From Mucilaginibacter xinganensis (GTDB lineage Bacteria > Bacteroidota > Bacteroidia > Sphingobacteriales > Sphingobacteriaceae), in contig NZ_CP022743.1 of assembly GCF_002257585.1 (NCBI RefSeq), forward strand, positions 806,001-870,000: a stretch of DNA of 64,000 nucleotides, in the 5' to 3' direction. The notes beneath the pieces are model-generated. The model saw nothing but the letters and a program-made list of their open reading frames with translations, was not told where the DNA came from and did not search any database. Shown here one piece after another: positions 27,841 to 36,650 of this stretch (the first letter of the stretch is position 1; every line of letters starts with the position of its first letter). Made by a program: the position numbers and the translations under genes.

Positions 27841-29229
27841 ATGAAATTTTTCCGTTTAGACTTATTGACCCTGTTAATAAGTCTTTTTATTTTGAATAGT
27901 TGTAAAAACCAGGATACCGTTGGCCTGGGTGTTGATTCATCAACCCAAATTAATGGTACACAGGTAGATACGTCAACCATAATAGTGAATACTGTAAAGG
28001 AAGATTCTATTATAACAACAGGAGCCACTAAAAATGCGCTGGCTTATTTTACCGATCCTGTTTTTGGGGTAACAGAATCAAACCTGGCTGCCAGCTTGAG
28101 CTTGCCTGGTGCAGCGGCATACACGCTGCCTTCAGGAACTATATCGATTGACTCGACCCGGTTGGTGATGCATTACATTGACGGCTTTTACGGTGATTCG
28201 GTTGCATCGTCATACAAATTAAATGTTTACCAGCTATCTGAGCTTTTTAACGAAAGCACTTCTTATTATAACACCAAACAATGGCAGGCAAATACTTCTA
28301 ATTTACTTGGCTCGGTAACGTTTAAAGCACGCACGCACGATTCGATAAAAATTTCGAATATCATAACCGGCAAGCCTGATACGCTAATAAAAGTTCCGGC
28401 CCAGTTAAGGGTGCCTATAAGCAACAGCTTTATTATTTCGAACTTTTTCAACGCAAACAGCGCAACGCTTTCATCAAACAAGATCTTTCAAAATTCTGTT
28501 AAAGGATTATATCTAACTTTAGATAAAGCACAAACTACTGGCGCCGGTGGCAGTTTAATGTTTGCAGCGGGCGATACGCTTACCGTGTATTGCAAGATTG
28601 TAAAAAGCGGCGTTATTGATACCACCCAGATAAAACTTCCTATTACCAAACTGGCGGCTTCAGTAAAGCATACTTATTCAACTACCATTAATGCTGAACT
28701 TAACAATACAACAACATCAGGCAACGTTTTTTACTTACAGGGCCTTGGCGGCTTACGCACTAAAGTAAGCTTCCCTAACTTACTGGCTAATATCAGGAGC
28801 AACCTTCTTAAAAAAGATAGTGATATTATATTGAACCGTGCAGAACTGGTGGTAACCCCTAATCCGGGATCAAACATCCCTTATCGTCCAATACCTAAAA
28901 TCACCCTTTACAGGCTTGATATTGCGCATCAGCGTATTGGTGTTGCTGATGTTAGTTCGAGCGACCCGCGTAACGTAGCCGCTAATGCTTTTGGTTATTA
29001 TGCCAATAAGCAATACCGGTTTATTTTAACGGCCTACCTGCAGGATATTTTACTGAAGAAGACAATTGATTACGGCACTTATATAGCCCCTATTGACACC
29101 ACTAATAAGTCGAGCGTTGATATTGTTGCTACCTCCCAGATTGCCGCGCGTACGGTAGCGGTAGGTTCAGATAAAACATCGCCTTATCGAATAAAACTAG
29201 ATATCATCTACACAAAAATAGCTAAGTAG
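27841..29229 (+). CDS. DUF4270 lipoprotein
   Basis: A 462-residue exported lipoprotein of the DUF4270 family. The signal sequence ends in SLFILNSC, with the lipid-bearing cysteine at residue 21, followed by the family-typical NQDTVGLGVD. The remainder is beta-rich with conserved-looking GDTLTVY and GGLRTKVSFPN segments. Its function is unknown; it is often found beside the glycogen synthase-like gene, as here (15 bp downstream, probable co-transcription). The start is the ATG at 27841 rather than an in-frame TTG four codons earlier, as it gives a proper lipoprotein signal. A terminator follows at 29249. Confidence 0.88.
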   Translation: MKFFRLDLLTLLISLFILNSCKNQDTVGLGVDSSTQINGTQVDTSTIIVNTVKEDSIITTGATKNALAYFTDPVFGVTESNLAASLSLPGAAAYTLPSGTISIDSTRLVMHYIDGFYGDSVASSYKLNVYQLSELFNESTSYYNTKQWQANTSNLLGSVTFKARTHDSIKISNIITGKPDTLIKVPAQLRVPISNSFIISNFFNANSATLSSNKIFQNSVKGLYLTLDKAQTTGAGGSLMFAAGDTLTVYCKIVKSGVIDTTQIKLPITKLAASVKHTYSTTINAELNNTTTSGNVFYLQGLGGLRTKVSFPNLLANIRSNLLKKDSDIILNRAELVVTPNPGSNIPYRPIPKITLYRLDIAHQRIGVADVSSSDPRNVAANAFGYYANKQYRFILTAYLQDILLKKTIDYGTYIAPIDTTNKSSVDIVATSQIAARTVAVGSDKTSPYRIKLDIIYTKIAK

Positions 29230-29248
29230 TTAATTCCAAATTATATTT

Positions 29249-29288
29249 AAAGGCCCGATGGATAAGTAAGCTTGTCTGCCGGGCCTTT
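29249..29288 (+). terminator. Intrinsic terminator after the DUF4270 gene
   Basis: Nine-base-pair stem AAAGGCCCG / CGGGCCTTT with a 22-base loop, 19 bp after the stop codon, followed by a T-rich run (TCTCTTTTTTT). Confidence 0.8.
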
Positions 29289-29397
29289 CTCTTTTTTTGG
29301 CTTTATTGATTGAATCTTAGTAAGTTACCAAAACTTCTTAAATTATTTTAATATCGCCAATTACAGCCAAATCTTATCCTTTAATAACTAATGTTGT

Positions 29398-29405
29398 TAT
29401 TTTTG
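29398..29405 (+). promoter_or_regulatory. Probable -7 box of glmS
   Basis: TATTTTTG fits TAnnTTTG and lies 33 bp before the glmS start codon. No convincing -33 TTTG is seen at the usual distance, so only the -7 element is proposed. Confidence 0.45.
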
Positions 29406-29438
29406 CGGTGAAAACATTATTCATTTAACTATCTATTT

Positions 29439-31274
29439 ATGTGTGGAATTGTAGGATACATTGGCTTTAGAGACGCTTACCCCATCGTTATTAAGGGCTT
29501 ACACAGGTTGGAGTACAGGGGATATGACAGTGCTGGTGTTTCGTTATTTGACAAAGAATTAAAAGTATATAAAAAGGCAGGTAAGGTTAGTGACCTTGAA
29601 GCTTTTGTTAAAGATGTTGATTTGGGCGGCACCATTGGAATGGGCCATACACGTTGGGCAACACACGGTGTGCCAAGCGATAGGAACTCGCATCCGCATT
29701 CATCAGGTAACCGTAAACTCACTATTATTCACAATGGGATAATTGAAAACTATGGCGTTATCAAAGAAGCGCTTTTAAGCAAGGGCCATGTTTTTAAAAG
29801 CGATACTGATACAGAGGTTTTAATACACCTGGTTGAAGATATCCAGGATGTAACAGGCCTGGATCTGCGTGAAGCCGTTAGGGTTGCTTTAACAAAAGTA
29901 ATTGGCGCATACGCCATTGTGATAATGAGCGCCGACGAACCAGACCTGCTGATAGCGGCCCGCAAAGGTAGCCCCATGGTAATTGGCGTTGGCAAAGGTG
30001 AATATTTCATAGCTTCGGACGCTACGCCGATTGTTGAGTACACAAAAAATGTGATCTATCTTAATGATAACGAAATTGCCTACCTCAGCCGCGAAGACCT
30101 GCTGATAAAAAACATTGACAATATTGTACAAACGCCTTATATCCAGGAGCTTGATTTAAAGCTTGACGCGCTGGAAAAAGGCGGGTTTGATCACTTTATG
30201 TTAAAGGAGATCTACGAGCAACCCCGTTCCATCCGCGATTGTATGCGCGGCAGGATCTATCCAGAAAAGGGATTGGTTCAGCTAGGGGGTATTAAAGAAT
30301 TTGCCGGTAAGCTCAAGAATATAGACCGGATCGTTATCATAGCCTGCGGTACATCGTGGCATGCGGGCCTGGTTGGCGAATACCTGATTGAGGAATATGC
30401 GCGTGTGCCCGTTGAAGTTGAATACGCTTCGGAGTTCAGGTACAGAAATCCTATCATAACAGAAAAAGACCTGGTAATCGCCATTTCCCAATCAGGGGAA
30501 ACAGCCGATACCATGGCTGCAATTGAACTGGCGAAAGAAAAGGGCGCTACTATTTTCGGCATCTGTAATGTTGTAGGCGCATCTATTCCGCGCACTACCC
30601 ATGCGGGTGTTTATACCCATGCCGGTCCCGAAATTGGGGTAGCATCCACCAAGGCATTTACCGCGCAGGTAACGGTTTTAACGTTAATGGCCTTTTACAT
30701 TGCACAGCAACGGGGCACCATAACTGAAAGCAAACTGATTGAACAATTAACCGAACTTAACGAAATTCCGGAACTGGTAGAGCAGGCCTTAAAACTTAAC
30801 GACCATATCAAAGAAATAGCATGGCGGTTTAAAGACTCAACCAATTGCCTGTTTTTAGGGCGGGGGAGTTCATTTCCGGTTGCACTGGAAGGAGCACTTA
30901 AACTAAAGGAAATATCATATATCCATGCGGAAGGATATCCGGCTGCTGAGATGAAGCACGGGCCAATTGCCCTGATAGATGATGAAATGCCGGTGGTATT
31001 TATTGCAACCAAAGATTCATCGTACGGAAAAGTTGTCAGCAATATACAGGAAGTTAAAGCGAGGAAAGGCCATGTTATAGCTATTGTTACCGAAGGGGAT
31101 ACCGAGGTAAAAAGTATGGCTGATTATGTGATTGAGATTCCGCAAACCGGCGAAGCGTTTGTGCCACTGCTGGCAACCATACCATTGCAATTGCTTGCTT
31201 ACCATATAGCTGTAATGCGCGGCTGTAACGTAGATCAGCCCCGTAATTTGGCTAAATCAGTTACGGTGGAGTAG
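29439..31274 (+). CDS. glmS: Glutamine-fructose-6-phosphate aminotransferase (isomerising)
   Basis: A 611-residue GlmS that makes glucosamine-6-phosphate from fructose-6-phosphate and glutamine, the entry step to peptidoglycan and lipid A precursors. The N-terminal glutaminase starts MCGIVGYIG with the nucleophile Cys2, followed by GHTRWATHG. The C-terminal half has two SIS domains (CGTSWHAGLVGEY, SQSGETADT, and later GRGSSFPVALEGALKLKE), ending in NLAKSVTVE, the typical C-terminus. Length and order are normal. The leader (29230-29438) does not resemble a glmS ribozyme. Confidence 0.98.
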   Translation: MCGIVGYIGFRDAYPIVIKGLHRLEYRGYDSAGVSLFDKELKVYKKAGKVSDLEAFVKDVDLGGTIGMGHTRWATHGVPSDRNSHPHSSGNRKLTIIHNGIIENYGVIKEALLSKGHVFKSDTDTEVLIHLVEDIQDVTGLDLREAVRVALTKVIGAYAIVIMSADEPDLLIAARKGSPMVIGVGKGEYFIASDATPIVEYTKNVIYLNDNEIAYLSREDLLIKNIDNIVQTPYIQELDLKLDALEKGGFDHFMLKEIYEQPRSIRDCMRGRIYPEKGLVQLGGIKEFAGKLKNIDRIVIIACGTSWHAGLVGEYLIEEYARVPVEVEYASEFRYRNPIITEKDLVIAISQSGETADTMAAIELAKEKGATIFGICNVVGASIPRTTHAGVYTHAGPEIGVASTKAFTAQVTVLTLMAFYIAQQRGTITESKLIEQLTELNEIPELVEQALKLNDHIKEIAWRFKDSTNCLFLGRGSSFPVALEGALKLKEISYIHAEGYPAAEMKHGPIALIDDEMPVVFIATKDSSYGKVVSNIQEVKARKGHVIAIVTEGDTEVKSMADYVIEIPQTGEAFVPLLATIPLQLLAYHIAVMRGCNVDQPRNLAKSVTVE

Positions 31275-31331
31275 ATGTTTGCAGCAGGTAGTAAACATTG
31301 GATATACAGAAGTAAGTATATGGGATTGGAT

Positions 31332-31377
31332 AAAATTGATAGCACTTCAGATAATTTTCGGAAATGCTATCAATTTT
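31332..31377. terminator. Terminator between glmS and the PepSY gene
   Basis: A 13-bp perfect stem, AAAATTGATAGCA / TGCTATCAATTTT, with a 20-base loop. It sits 57 bp after glmS and 37 bp from the stop of the convergent PepSY gene; A and T tracts on both sides make it usable in both directions. Confidence 0.75.
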
Positions 31378-31414
31378 AGGTATTCAGGCTATTGGCCGAC
31401 TTAATAAAAGACCG

Positions 31415-32545
31415 TCAGGCGCGTTCGGCATACGCTAATTTCTTAGGTCTTTGCTTCTTTTGTTTACCTAACCACATTAAAAAGCCGGTTATGGGCAGTG
31501 AGGCGGCTATCAGTCCGGATAAAAAATAGATGATTTTTGAGCCAATGCCGATGATATTGACCCGGCCTGTGTGTAACGTATAATTGCTTGCCGCCACGTT
31601 GTCATACGCAGTATTGTTTTTATACAGGTCAGCTTTAATGACCGCTCCGTTGTACGGATTAAAATAAATCGCATTTTGCCTGCGGGCGATGGTGTAAGGA
31701 TAGCGCATCAATACCCGGATGGCATCGGTTTTGGCAGCGGCGGGGGTAATGTTCACTTCAATAGCCCCGGGATAGTTAAATGCCATGTACAGGTACGCTT
31801 TATCTATGTTAAATCGTTTCTGAAGGCCGGGATCAACCTTTGGCTTCTTCTCTTTTTTTACGGGTGCATGGCCGGTTAAAAAGGCAGCCGTATTTTTTAC
31901 CGAATCGTATATAAAGAACATTCCCGTTAACGAAATGATCATTAATATAAGCAGCGCGTAAAAGCCAAGTACACTGTGCAGGTCCCAGTTAAGCCTTTTC
32001 CAGTTTTGGGTTTTAAAATTGATGGTGGTTGCCTGTTTAAAAAATCGCCTTTGCCTGGGCCACCAAAGGATTAAACCACTTATACACATGATAAAAAATA
32101 TAAGTACGTTGACTTTAATAATAGTCCCGCCTAATTCTCCCAGCATGAGGTGGGTATGAATGGTGAGTACTACCGAAAAGAAATCAGTTTTAAGATTTTG
32201 TTCGCCGATGATGCCGGCGGTGTACGGATCAATACTTACCGCAAACTCCTTTTTACTGTAAAAGATAATGGCGGCATCGGTATTTTCTTTAAAGCGGATA
32301 CTGGTTACCTTAAATTTTGGATAATGCGCTTTAAGGGTGTCTGTCAGTTGCTTAAATGGCAACCGGGTAGCGCCCGCTTGTTTTACATGATAAAATTCGT
32401 GCTGGAAAAGGTCCCGGCCCTCCTCTTCGAATGCATACATAGCGCCGGTTATGGCCACCACAACTACAACCAACCCGCTGGCCAGGCCTAAAATGAGGTG
32501 TAGTTGCCTGATGATCTTTTTAAATGTTAACTTTTGCATAGCCAT
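31415..32545 (-). CDS. PepSY-associated TM protein (putative ferric-siderophore reductase)
   Basis: A 376-residue inner-membrane protein with four predicted TM helices: about 17-37 (LILGLASGLVVVVVAITGAM), 145-162, 190-215 (VLGFYALLILMIISLTGMFF) and 335-358, with periplasmic PepSY-like segments between. Conserved histidines occur in the helices or at their ends (LHLILG, HTHLMLGELGG, WDLHSVLGFY, LHTGRVNIIG), as expected for a haem-dependent membrane reductase such as FoxB-type proteins. It is 30 bp downstream of the siderophore receptor gene on the same strand, which suggests iron release after uptake. The reductase role is inferred. Confidence 0.83.
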   Translation of the reverse strand: MAMQKLTFKKIIRQLHLILGLASGLVVVVVAITGAMYAFEEEGRDLFQHEFYHVKQAGATRLPFKQLTDTLKAHYPKFKVTSIRFKENTDAAIIFYSKKEFAVSIDPYTAGIIGEQNLKTDFFSVVLTIHTHLMLGELGGTIIKVNVLIFFIMCISGLILWWPRQRRFFKQATTINFKTQNWKRLNWDLHSVLGFYALLILMIISLTGMFFIYDSVKNTAAFLTGHAPVKKEKKPKVDPGLQKRFNIDKAYLYMAFNYPGAIEVNITPAAAKTDAIRVLMRYPYTIARRQNAIYFNPYNGAVIKADLYKNNTAYDNVAASNYTLHTGRVNIIGIGSKIIYFLSGLIAASLPITGFLMWLGKQKKQRPKKLAYAERA

Positions 32546-32575
32546 AAAGTGCGGTGGCGTTTTTATTGTTGTTGA

Positions 32576-35005
32576 TTAAAATTTAATGCTCATGCTCAGT
32601 GTTCCCCGCGTTGGGTTTTGTGGTGCCAGGCGGAACGACCAGTATTTTTCATTAGTAAGGTTATCCAGCTTGAAACCTAAGCGGTATTTAGGCTGATCAT
32701 AAAATATAGTAGCATCAACGGTGGTGTATGACGGAATGACGAATTTAAATGCCTGCGTATTGCTTTGGTACGATTGGCTGCCATAGTTGCCGCCTACGCC
32801 AATACCTAAGCCATGCAGTTGGCCTTCAGTAATACGGTAACTCATCCACAGGTTAGCTAAACGTGCCGGACCTGAGCTGGCGGGGCGTAAACCCTGTAGC
32901 CCGCTACCCGGAGCCGCAAGGGTGATTTTACTATCGTTATAAGCAAAACCGGCAACAATGTTAAATCCCCCGAACGGATTGGCAATTAGCTCAGCTTCCA
33001 GCCCCTTGCTTAGCTGGGTACCCGCCTGGGTTGAGAAGCCGGGGTGCGCCGGGTCGTCCATGGTGGTGTTGGTTACCGAGATATCGTAGTAGCTGACTGT
33101 GGAACTGATTTTATGGTCCCAGGCATCTGCTTTTATGCCCCCTTCCCATTGGTTCGCATATTGCGGTTTAAATGGTGTGTTGTCAAAACTGGTTGAACTT
33201 ACGTTGTTAAAACCGTTCATATAGTTACCAAAAAACGACACCTGATCTTTAACCAGCTGGTAAACCAGGCCCAGTTTAGGAGACCAGGCCGTTTGGCTAA
33301 ATTTACCGGAAACTTTGCCATCAGCAGGGGTGTATGCCCCCTGGTTGTCAAACTTGTCTATCCTGATGCTGGCCATGGCGTTTAAACGTTCAGTAATGTT
33401 AAATACATCCGACACATAGGCTGCGTACGAGCTTTGGTTATTTTGAACGTAGCCGCCTGCTTTTGGCGCTGCGGCCGCAACCAGCGCCTGTACTTTATCG
33501 TAGGTGAAATTATTATAAGCTGCGCCGGGATCAAGGTAACTGATAGCGGGCATTGTTACGGTGGTATTGGTATTGTTGCTTTTTTGGTTGTAATATTCAA
33601 CCCCGGCAATAATACGGTTACGAAACTGGCCGATCTTGAAATCGCCGATAAAGTTTTCCTGTAAGTTGGTGATGTAATAGGGATAATCTTCTTTGGTGGC
33701 TTGTTGTTTTATTTTCTTTACACTATCAACCAGATTGAGTTGTGTAACAATGCCGTTGGTGGTTGAGTACGTTTTATTGAACATGGTTTGCGATTTCCAG
33801 TGGTTGGAGATCTTGTAGTTTACCAACGCATAAATATCAATTTGCCTGCTTAGGTAATCAACACTGTTGTTACCGAATGAGCGCTTATAGTCGATGCCGA
33901 GGTCTTTTACATTGTGGATACTTCCTTTGGTATCGGGTGCAAGCCGGTAGGCCGATGTGGCATTTGAGTTACCTATTTCGGCATTGATATCAACTGACAA
34001 GCGGTCATTTATAATGTAAGTGAGGCTTGGGGCCACAAAAAAGCCGCGGTTAAAACCTGCATCCTGGAAACTGCGCTCGTTGTGCAGGGCGGTATTGATG
34101 CGGAACAGTACAGTTTTATCCTGGTTTAAAGGTAGGTTAACATCAGCGGTAAGCCTGTTAAGATCAAAACTTCCGGTTTGGTAGGCAATCTCTGTGCGGG
34201 GTGTTGCAAAGGGCTGTTTGGTAACCCGGTTAAACAGCCCGCCAAACGAAGCCAGGCTGCTGTTGAACAGCGTTCCGGTGGGCCCCTTGATGGCTTCTAT
34301 CTTTTCGATATCTGCCGGATCGATGCTGTTGAAATTATAACCCGCCACGCTATTTCGTATAAAATTGCCGGTAACAAAGCCCCGCGACAAAAGGGTGGTT
34401 CGCCCGTTATTGTAAACGAGAGGAACACCTGTACCGGGGATGTTTTTAAAGCCATCCACATAGCTGGTTACCACTTGTTCCTTCATTAGTTCGCTGGTTA
34501 CAACGCTGTAAACCTGCGGGTTTTCGAGGTTTTTGATGGGCAGTCGGGCAACGTCTTCAGTCTCTTTCTTAAGAAACTTATTATGCCGGGCGCTTTTAAC
34601 ATATACCTCCTGGAGTTGTTTGCCGCCTTCGGATAAAACAAAATTCTCCGTTATGGTTTCCCCGGCCACCACTGTCACCTGTTTGCTTTGGGTTTGCAGG
34701 CCCACAAAGCTTACCACAAGTGTGTAGTTGCCCGGTTTTATGTTCCTAATTGAATAATGGCCGTTCTGTGCTGCTGCGGTGCCCTGGTTGGTTTCGTTAA
34801 GGGTGATGTTTACATATTCGGCGGGTTTGCCGTCGGAGGTTCTTACCGAGCCTTTTATTGTGCCGGTTATAGCCTGTGCCTTTATGCTTAAAGTGAAAAA
34901 TAACAAGCTTGGCAAGATTAATAGCATTATTTTTTTTAGGAATGAAAGTGCGAACTTTGGCGCATTCGGAGTGGAAGTGTAAGAGCTGGTAGATACAAAT
35001 GTCAT
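32576..35005 (-). CDS. TonB-dependent siderophore receptor
   Basis: An 809-residue outer-membrane receptor. The N-terminus has a hydrophobic signal sequence preceded by ~20 polar residues (about 1-45), a carboxypeptidase-like regulatory domain (about 48-130), then a plug with KNIPGTGVPLVYNNGRTTLLSRGF and DIEKIEAIKGPTGTLFNSS, typical of siderophore receptors, and a barrel ending LSMSIKF. It likely imports a ferric siderophore with TonB energy. It forms an operon with the PepSY gene. A dyad at 35096-35118, about 91 bp upstream, looks like an iron-responsive operator. An alternative start closer to the hydrophobic core is possible. Confidence 0.9.
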   Translation of the reverse strand: MTFVSTSSYTSTPNAPKFALSFLKKIMLLILPSLLFFTLSIKAQAITGTIKGSVRTSDGKPAEYVNITLNETNQGTAAAQNGHYSIRNIKPGNYTLVVSFVGLQTQSKQVTVVAGETITENFVLSEGGKQLQEVYVKSARHNKFLKKETEDVARLPIKNLENPQVYSVVTSELMKEQVVTSYVDGFKNIPGTGVPLVYNNGRTTLLSRGFVTGNFIRNSVAGYNFNSIDPADIEKIEAIKGPTGTLFNSSLASFGGLFNRVTKQPFATPRTEIAYQTGSFDLNRLTADVNLPLNQDKTVLFRINTALHNERSFQDAGFNRGFFVAPSLTYIINDRLSVDINAEIGNSNATSAYRLAPDTKGSIHNVKDLGIDYKRSFGNNSVDYLSRQIDIYALVNYKISNHWKSQTMFNKTYSTTNGIVTQLNLVDSVKKIKQQATKEDYPYYITNLQENFIGDFKIGQFRNRIIAGVEYYNQKSNNTNTTVTMPAISYLDPGAAYNNFTYDKVQALVAAAAPKAGGYVQNNQSSYAAYVSDVFNITERLNAMASIRIDKFDNQGAYTPADGKVSGKFSQTAWSPKLGLVYQLVKDQVSFFGNYMNGFNNVSSTSFDNTPFKPQYANQWEGGIKADAWDHKISSTVSYYDISVTNTTMDDPAHPGFSTQAGTQLSKGLEAELIANPFGGFNIVAGFAYNDSKITLAAPGSGLQGLRPASSGPARLANLWMSYRITEGQLHGLGIGVGGNYGSQSYQSNTQAFKFVIPSYTTVDATIFYDQPKYRLGFKLDNLTNEKYWSFRLAPQNPTRGTLSMSIKF

Positions 35006-35095
35006 GGTTTTTTCAAATAATAATTGACAAAAGGGTCAGTTGTTGATTTCAGCATGGGTTTTGTGACCACACTATGTTTTTTGGCAAAGATATCT

Positions 35096-35118
35096 TTATT
35101 TAGAATAAGTCCAAATAA
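35096..35118. promoter_or_regulatory. Iron-box-like dyad upstream of the siderophore receptor
   Basis: Arms TTATTTAGA and TCCAAATAA around a five-base centre; eight of nine positions pair. The AT-rich TTATTTAGA-type dyad resembles metal-repressor boxes before iron uptake genes, though no exact consensus for this genus is asserted. It lies within the 312-bp gap 35006-35317, about 91 bp from the receptor start. The rest of that gap shows no gene and no other structure I would defend. Confidence 0.5.
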
Positions 35119-35317
35119 ATATAAAGAATAACGCCTTTGCAATTCATACCGAGGTTTTAATAGCATCAATATGAAATTTAAAGGGTATGTGTGGCAAGCT
35201 ATTGATTATCAATTAATAATGTGACTGGCGTCATTTAATGGTGCTCCATTTAATTGCATTTTTGTAAAACAATCAATTGAATTAAATGAGGACCAATTAA
35301 TAGTAACCACGGAACCC

Positions 35318-35701
35318 ATGAAAAAGACCATGATCGCTTTAACAGCAGTTGTACTAAGTTGTAGCGCTGCGGCACAAAATAGCATGCCCGATTCTGCAAT
35401 GCATAAAATGTCACATGCATCCAAACATGGGATGGCTGATTGTGTGATGATGAAAAAAGGGAAAATGATAACCATGATGAATGGCAAAACCATGCCGATG
35501 ACCGGTACTAGAACAATGGCTAACGGAACGATGGTAATGGCCGACGGAACCTGCAAAATAAAGGGTGGTAAGAGAATGATGTTAAAGGAAGACCAGTGCG
35601 TTATGTCGGATGGGAAGATAATGAAGGTGCCATTGAAAACGGGAATGATGAAAAAGCATATGATGATGGATACCCTGAAAAAAGACACCATGAAAATGTA
35701 A
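35318..35701 (+). CDS. DUF6799-type methionine-rich exported protein
   Basis: A 127-residue protein with a signal peptide (about 1-19, ending AAAQ). The mature part is unusually rich in Met, Lys and His, with repeated short hairpin-like units such as KGKMITMMNGKTMPMTG and MANGTMVMADGTC, and a C-terminal run of KM and MM pairs. This layout fits the DUF6799 family. The Met, His and two Cys residues suggest periplasmic Cu(I) binding, and the gene stands at the head of the copper/silver efflux cluster. The binding role is inferred from composition and context. A large antisense frame over the same bases is judged spurious. Confidence 0.8.
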   Translation: MKKTMIALTAVVLSCSAAAQNSMPDSAMHKMSHASKHGMADCVMMKKGKMITMMNGKTMPMTGTRTMANGTMVMADGTCKIKGGKRMMLKEDQCVMSDGKIMKVPLKTGMMKKHMMMDTLKKDTMKM

Positions 35702-35759
35702 TGTTTAAATGATTTTAGCAGGAGCCGGTAAATTGTACTGCCGGGTTTACCCGCGAAGG

Positions 35760-35803
35760 CTGTTTAGTCATAAAAATTACATGGTATTTTTATGACTAAA
35801 CAG
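35760..35803. repeat. Perfect 18-bp hairpin between the DUF6799 and HYC_CC_PP genes
   Basis: Arms CTGTTTAGTCATAAAAAT and ATTTTTATGACTAAACAG with an eight-base loop. It starts 59 bp after the DUF6799 stop and ends 37 bp before the next start codon. No T-run follows the second arm in the plus direction. It could be a terminator that uses its own internal T's, an operator palindrome, or the remnant of a small element. Confidence 0.7.
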
Positions 35804-35840
35804 CGGTACTAAAATTTAAATAAATCTGTAACTTTGATCT

Positions 35841-36224
35841 GTGAAACGTTCAGCACTAATTACAATAACAGCCATTTACCTTTTATCCTGTTTAGGATTG
35901 GGGGTTAACCGGTTTTATTGCTGTGGTAAACTTGCATCAATAACGCTGATTTACGGCGTTGACGAAAACGCAGGAAGCGATGCAGCTAAAAAAGATAATT
36001 GCTGCAAAAACGAAAAGCAAAGTTTTAAAATAAAGGATAATCATGTTAGTGCCAATTCCTTTGTGTTTATTCCGTTGTTGCCGGTAACCTTGCCATCGCT
36101 AACCGGCTGGAAACCAATCGCTTCAATTAAAGATCAAATTATAAGTATAGGATATCAAAGCAATGCCCCACCGGGGAGTTGTGATACCCCCATTTATACC
36201 CGCAATTGCACTTACAGGATCTGA
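35841..36224 (+). CDS. HYC_CC_PP-family protein
   Basis: A 127-residue exported protein. A hydrophobic signal-like stretch (about 5-22) is followed by NRFYCCGKLASI, a variant of the family's HYC motif, then DNCCKNEKQSFKIKDNH (the CC motif) and SNAPPGS (the PP motif). Members of this family occur in metal-related gene clusters of Bacteroidota, but their biochemical role is unknown; cysteine pairs suggest metal binding. Translation starts at GTG 35841. A TAACTTTG -7-like box at 35829-35836 is so close that the transcript would be nearly leaderless if it is used. Confidence 0.72.
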   Translation: MKRSALITITAIYLLSCLGLGVNRFYCCGKLASITLIYGVDENAGSDAAKKDNCCKNEKQSFKIKDNHVSANSFVFIPLLPVTLPSLTGWKPIASIKDQIISIGYQSNAPPGSCDTPIYTRNCTYRI

Positions 36225-36356
36225 CCTGTCTCTTCTTTTTTTAGTTTTTACTGCCGTACAAAGCTAAAGTATAATTAAATCAATCATCTTAATTAATAAC
36301 CCGCGCATGGGCATTTGCCGCCTGTTCGTATTTGTCCATTCTTTAAATTTTTAATC

Positions 36357-36590
36357 ATGAAAAAAGTAACATTGATTGCTGTGGCTATCTTTTTCTCTGC
36401 TGCAAGCGTTTTTGCAGCGCCCCTAAACAGGACGGGATCTGACACCACTAAAACCAAAAAAGTAAAACCTGCAAAAGTGCAGTACACCTGCACCATGCAT
36501 CCTGAGGTATTGAGCGATAAACCCGGCAAATGCCCAAAATGCGGGATGACCCTGGTTAAAAAGGAAGTTGCCAAAAAGAAAACTACCTAA
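36357..36590 (+). CDS. Small exported heavy-metal-binding domain protein
   Basis: A 77-residue protein with a signal peptide (about 1-21, ending VFAAP) and one heavy-metal-binding domain: YTCTMHP, a short spacer, then CPKCGMTLVKK. The Cys, Met and His residues are the expected soft-metal ligands. The same domain is fused to the two adaptor proteins at 41041 and 42290. It probably binds Cu(I) or Ag(I) in the periplasm and may hand it to the efflux system; that is inferred. The start is the ATG at 36357, which begins a proper signal sequence; an earlier frame start at 36315 adds residues that do not fit. Confidence 0.82.
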   Translation: MKKVTLIAVAIFFSAASVFAAPLNRTGSDTTKTKKVKPAKVQYTCTMHPEVLSDKPGKCPKCGMTLVKKEVAKKKTT

Positions 36591-36650
36591 ATGCTTTTGT
36601 AAGTTAATTTATCCCCGCGGCTAAAGCTTCGGGGATATTATACCATAAAG

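Noticed and set aside
29230-29438. glmS ribozyme in the glmS leader
   Set aside because: The leader is largely taken by a terminator and a probable promoter, and no ribozyme core is recognisable; the ribozyme is mainly known from Firmicutes.
35209-35691. Long hydrophobic antisense frame opposite the DUF6799-type gene
   Set aside because: It mirrors the Met- and Lys-rich codons of the sense gene (ATG gives CAT, AAA gives TTT), which explains its apparent hydrophobicity; the sense gene has a clear signal peptide and family likeness.
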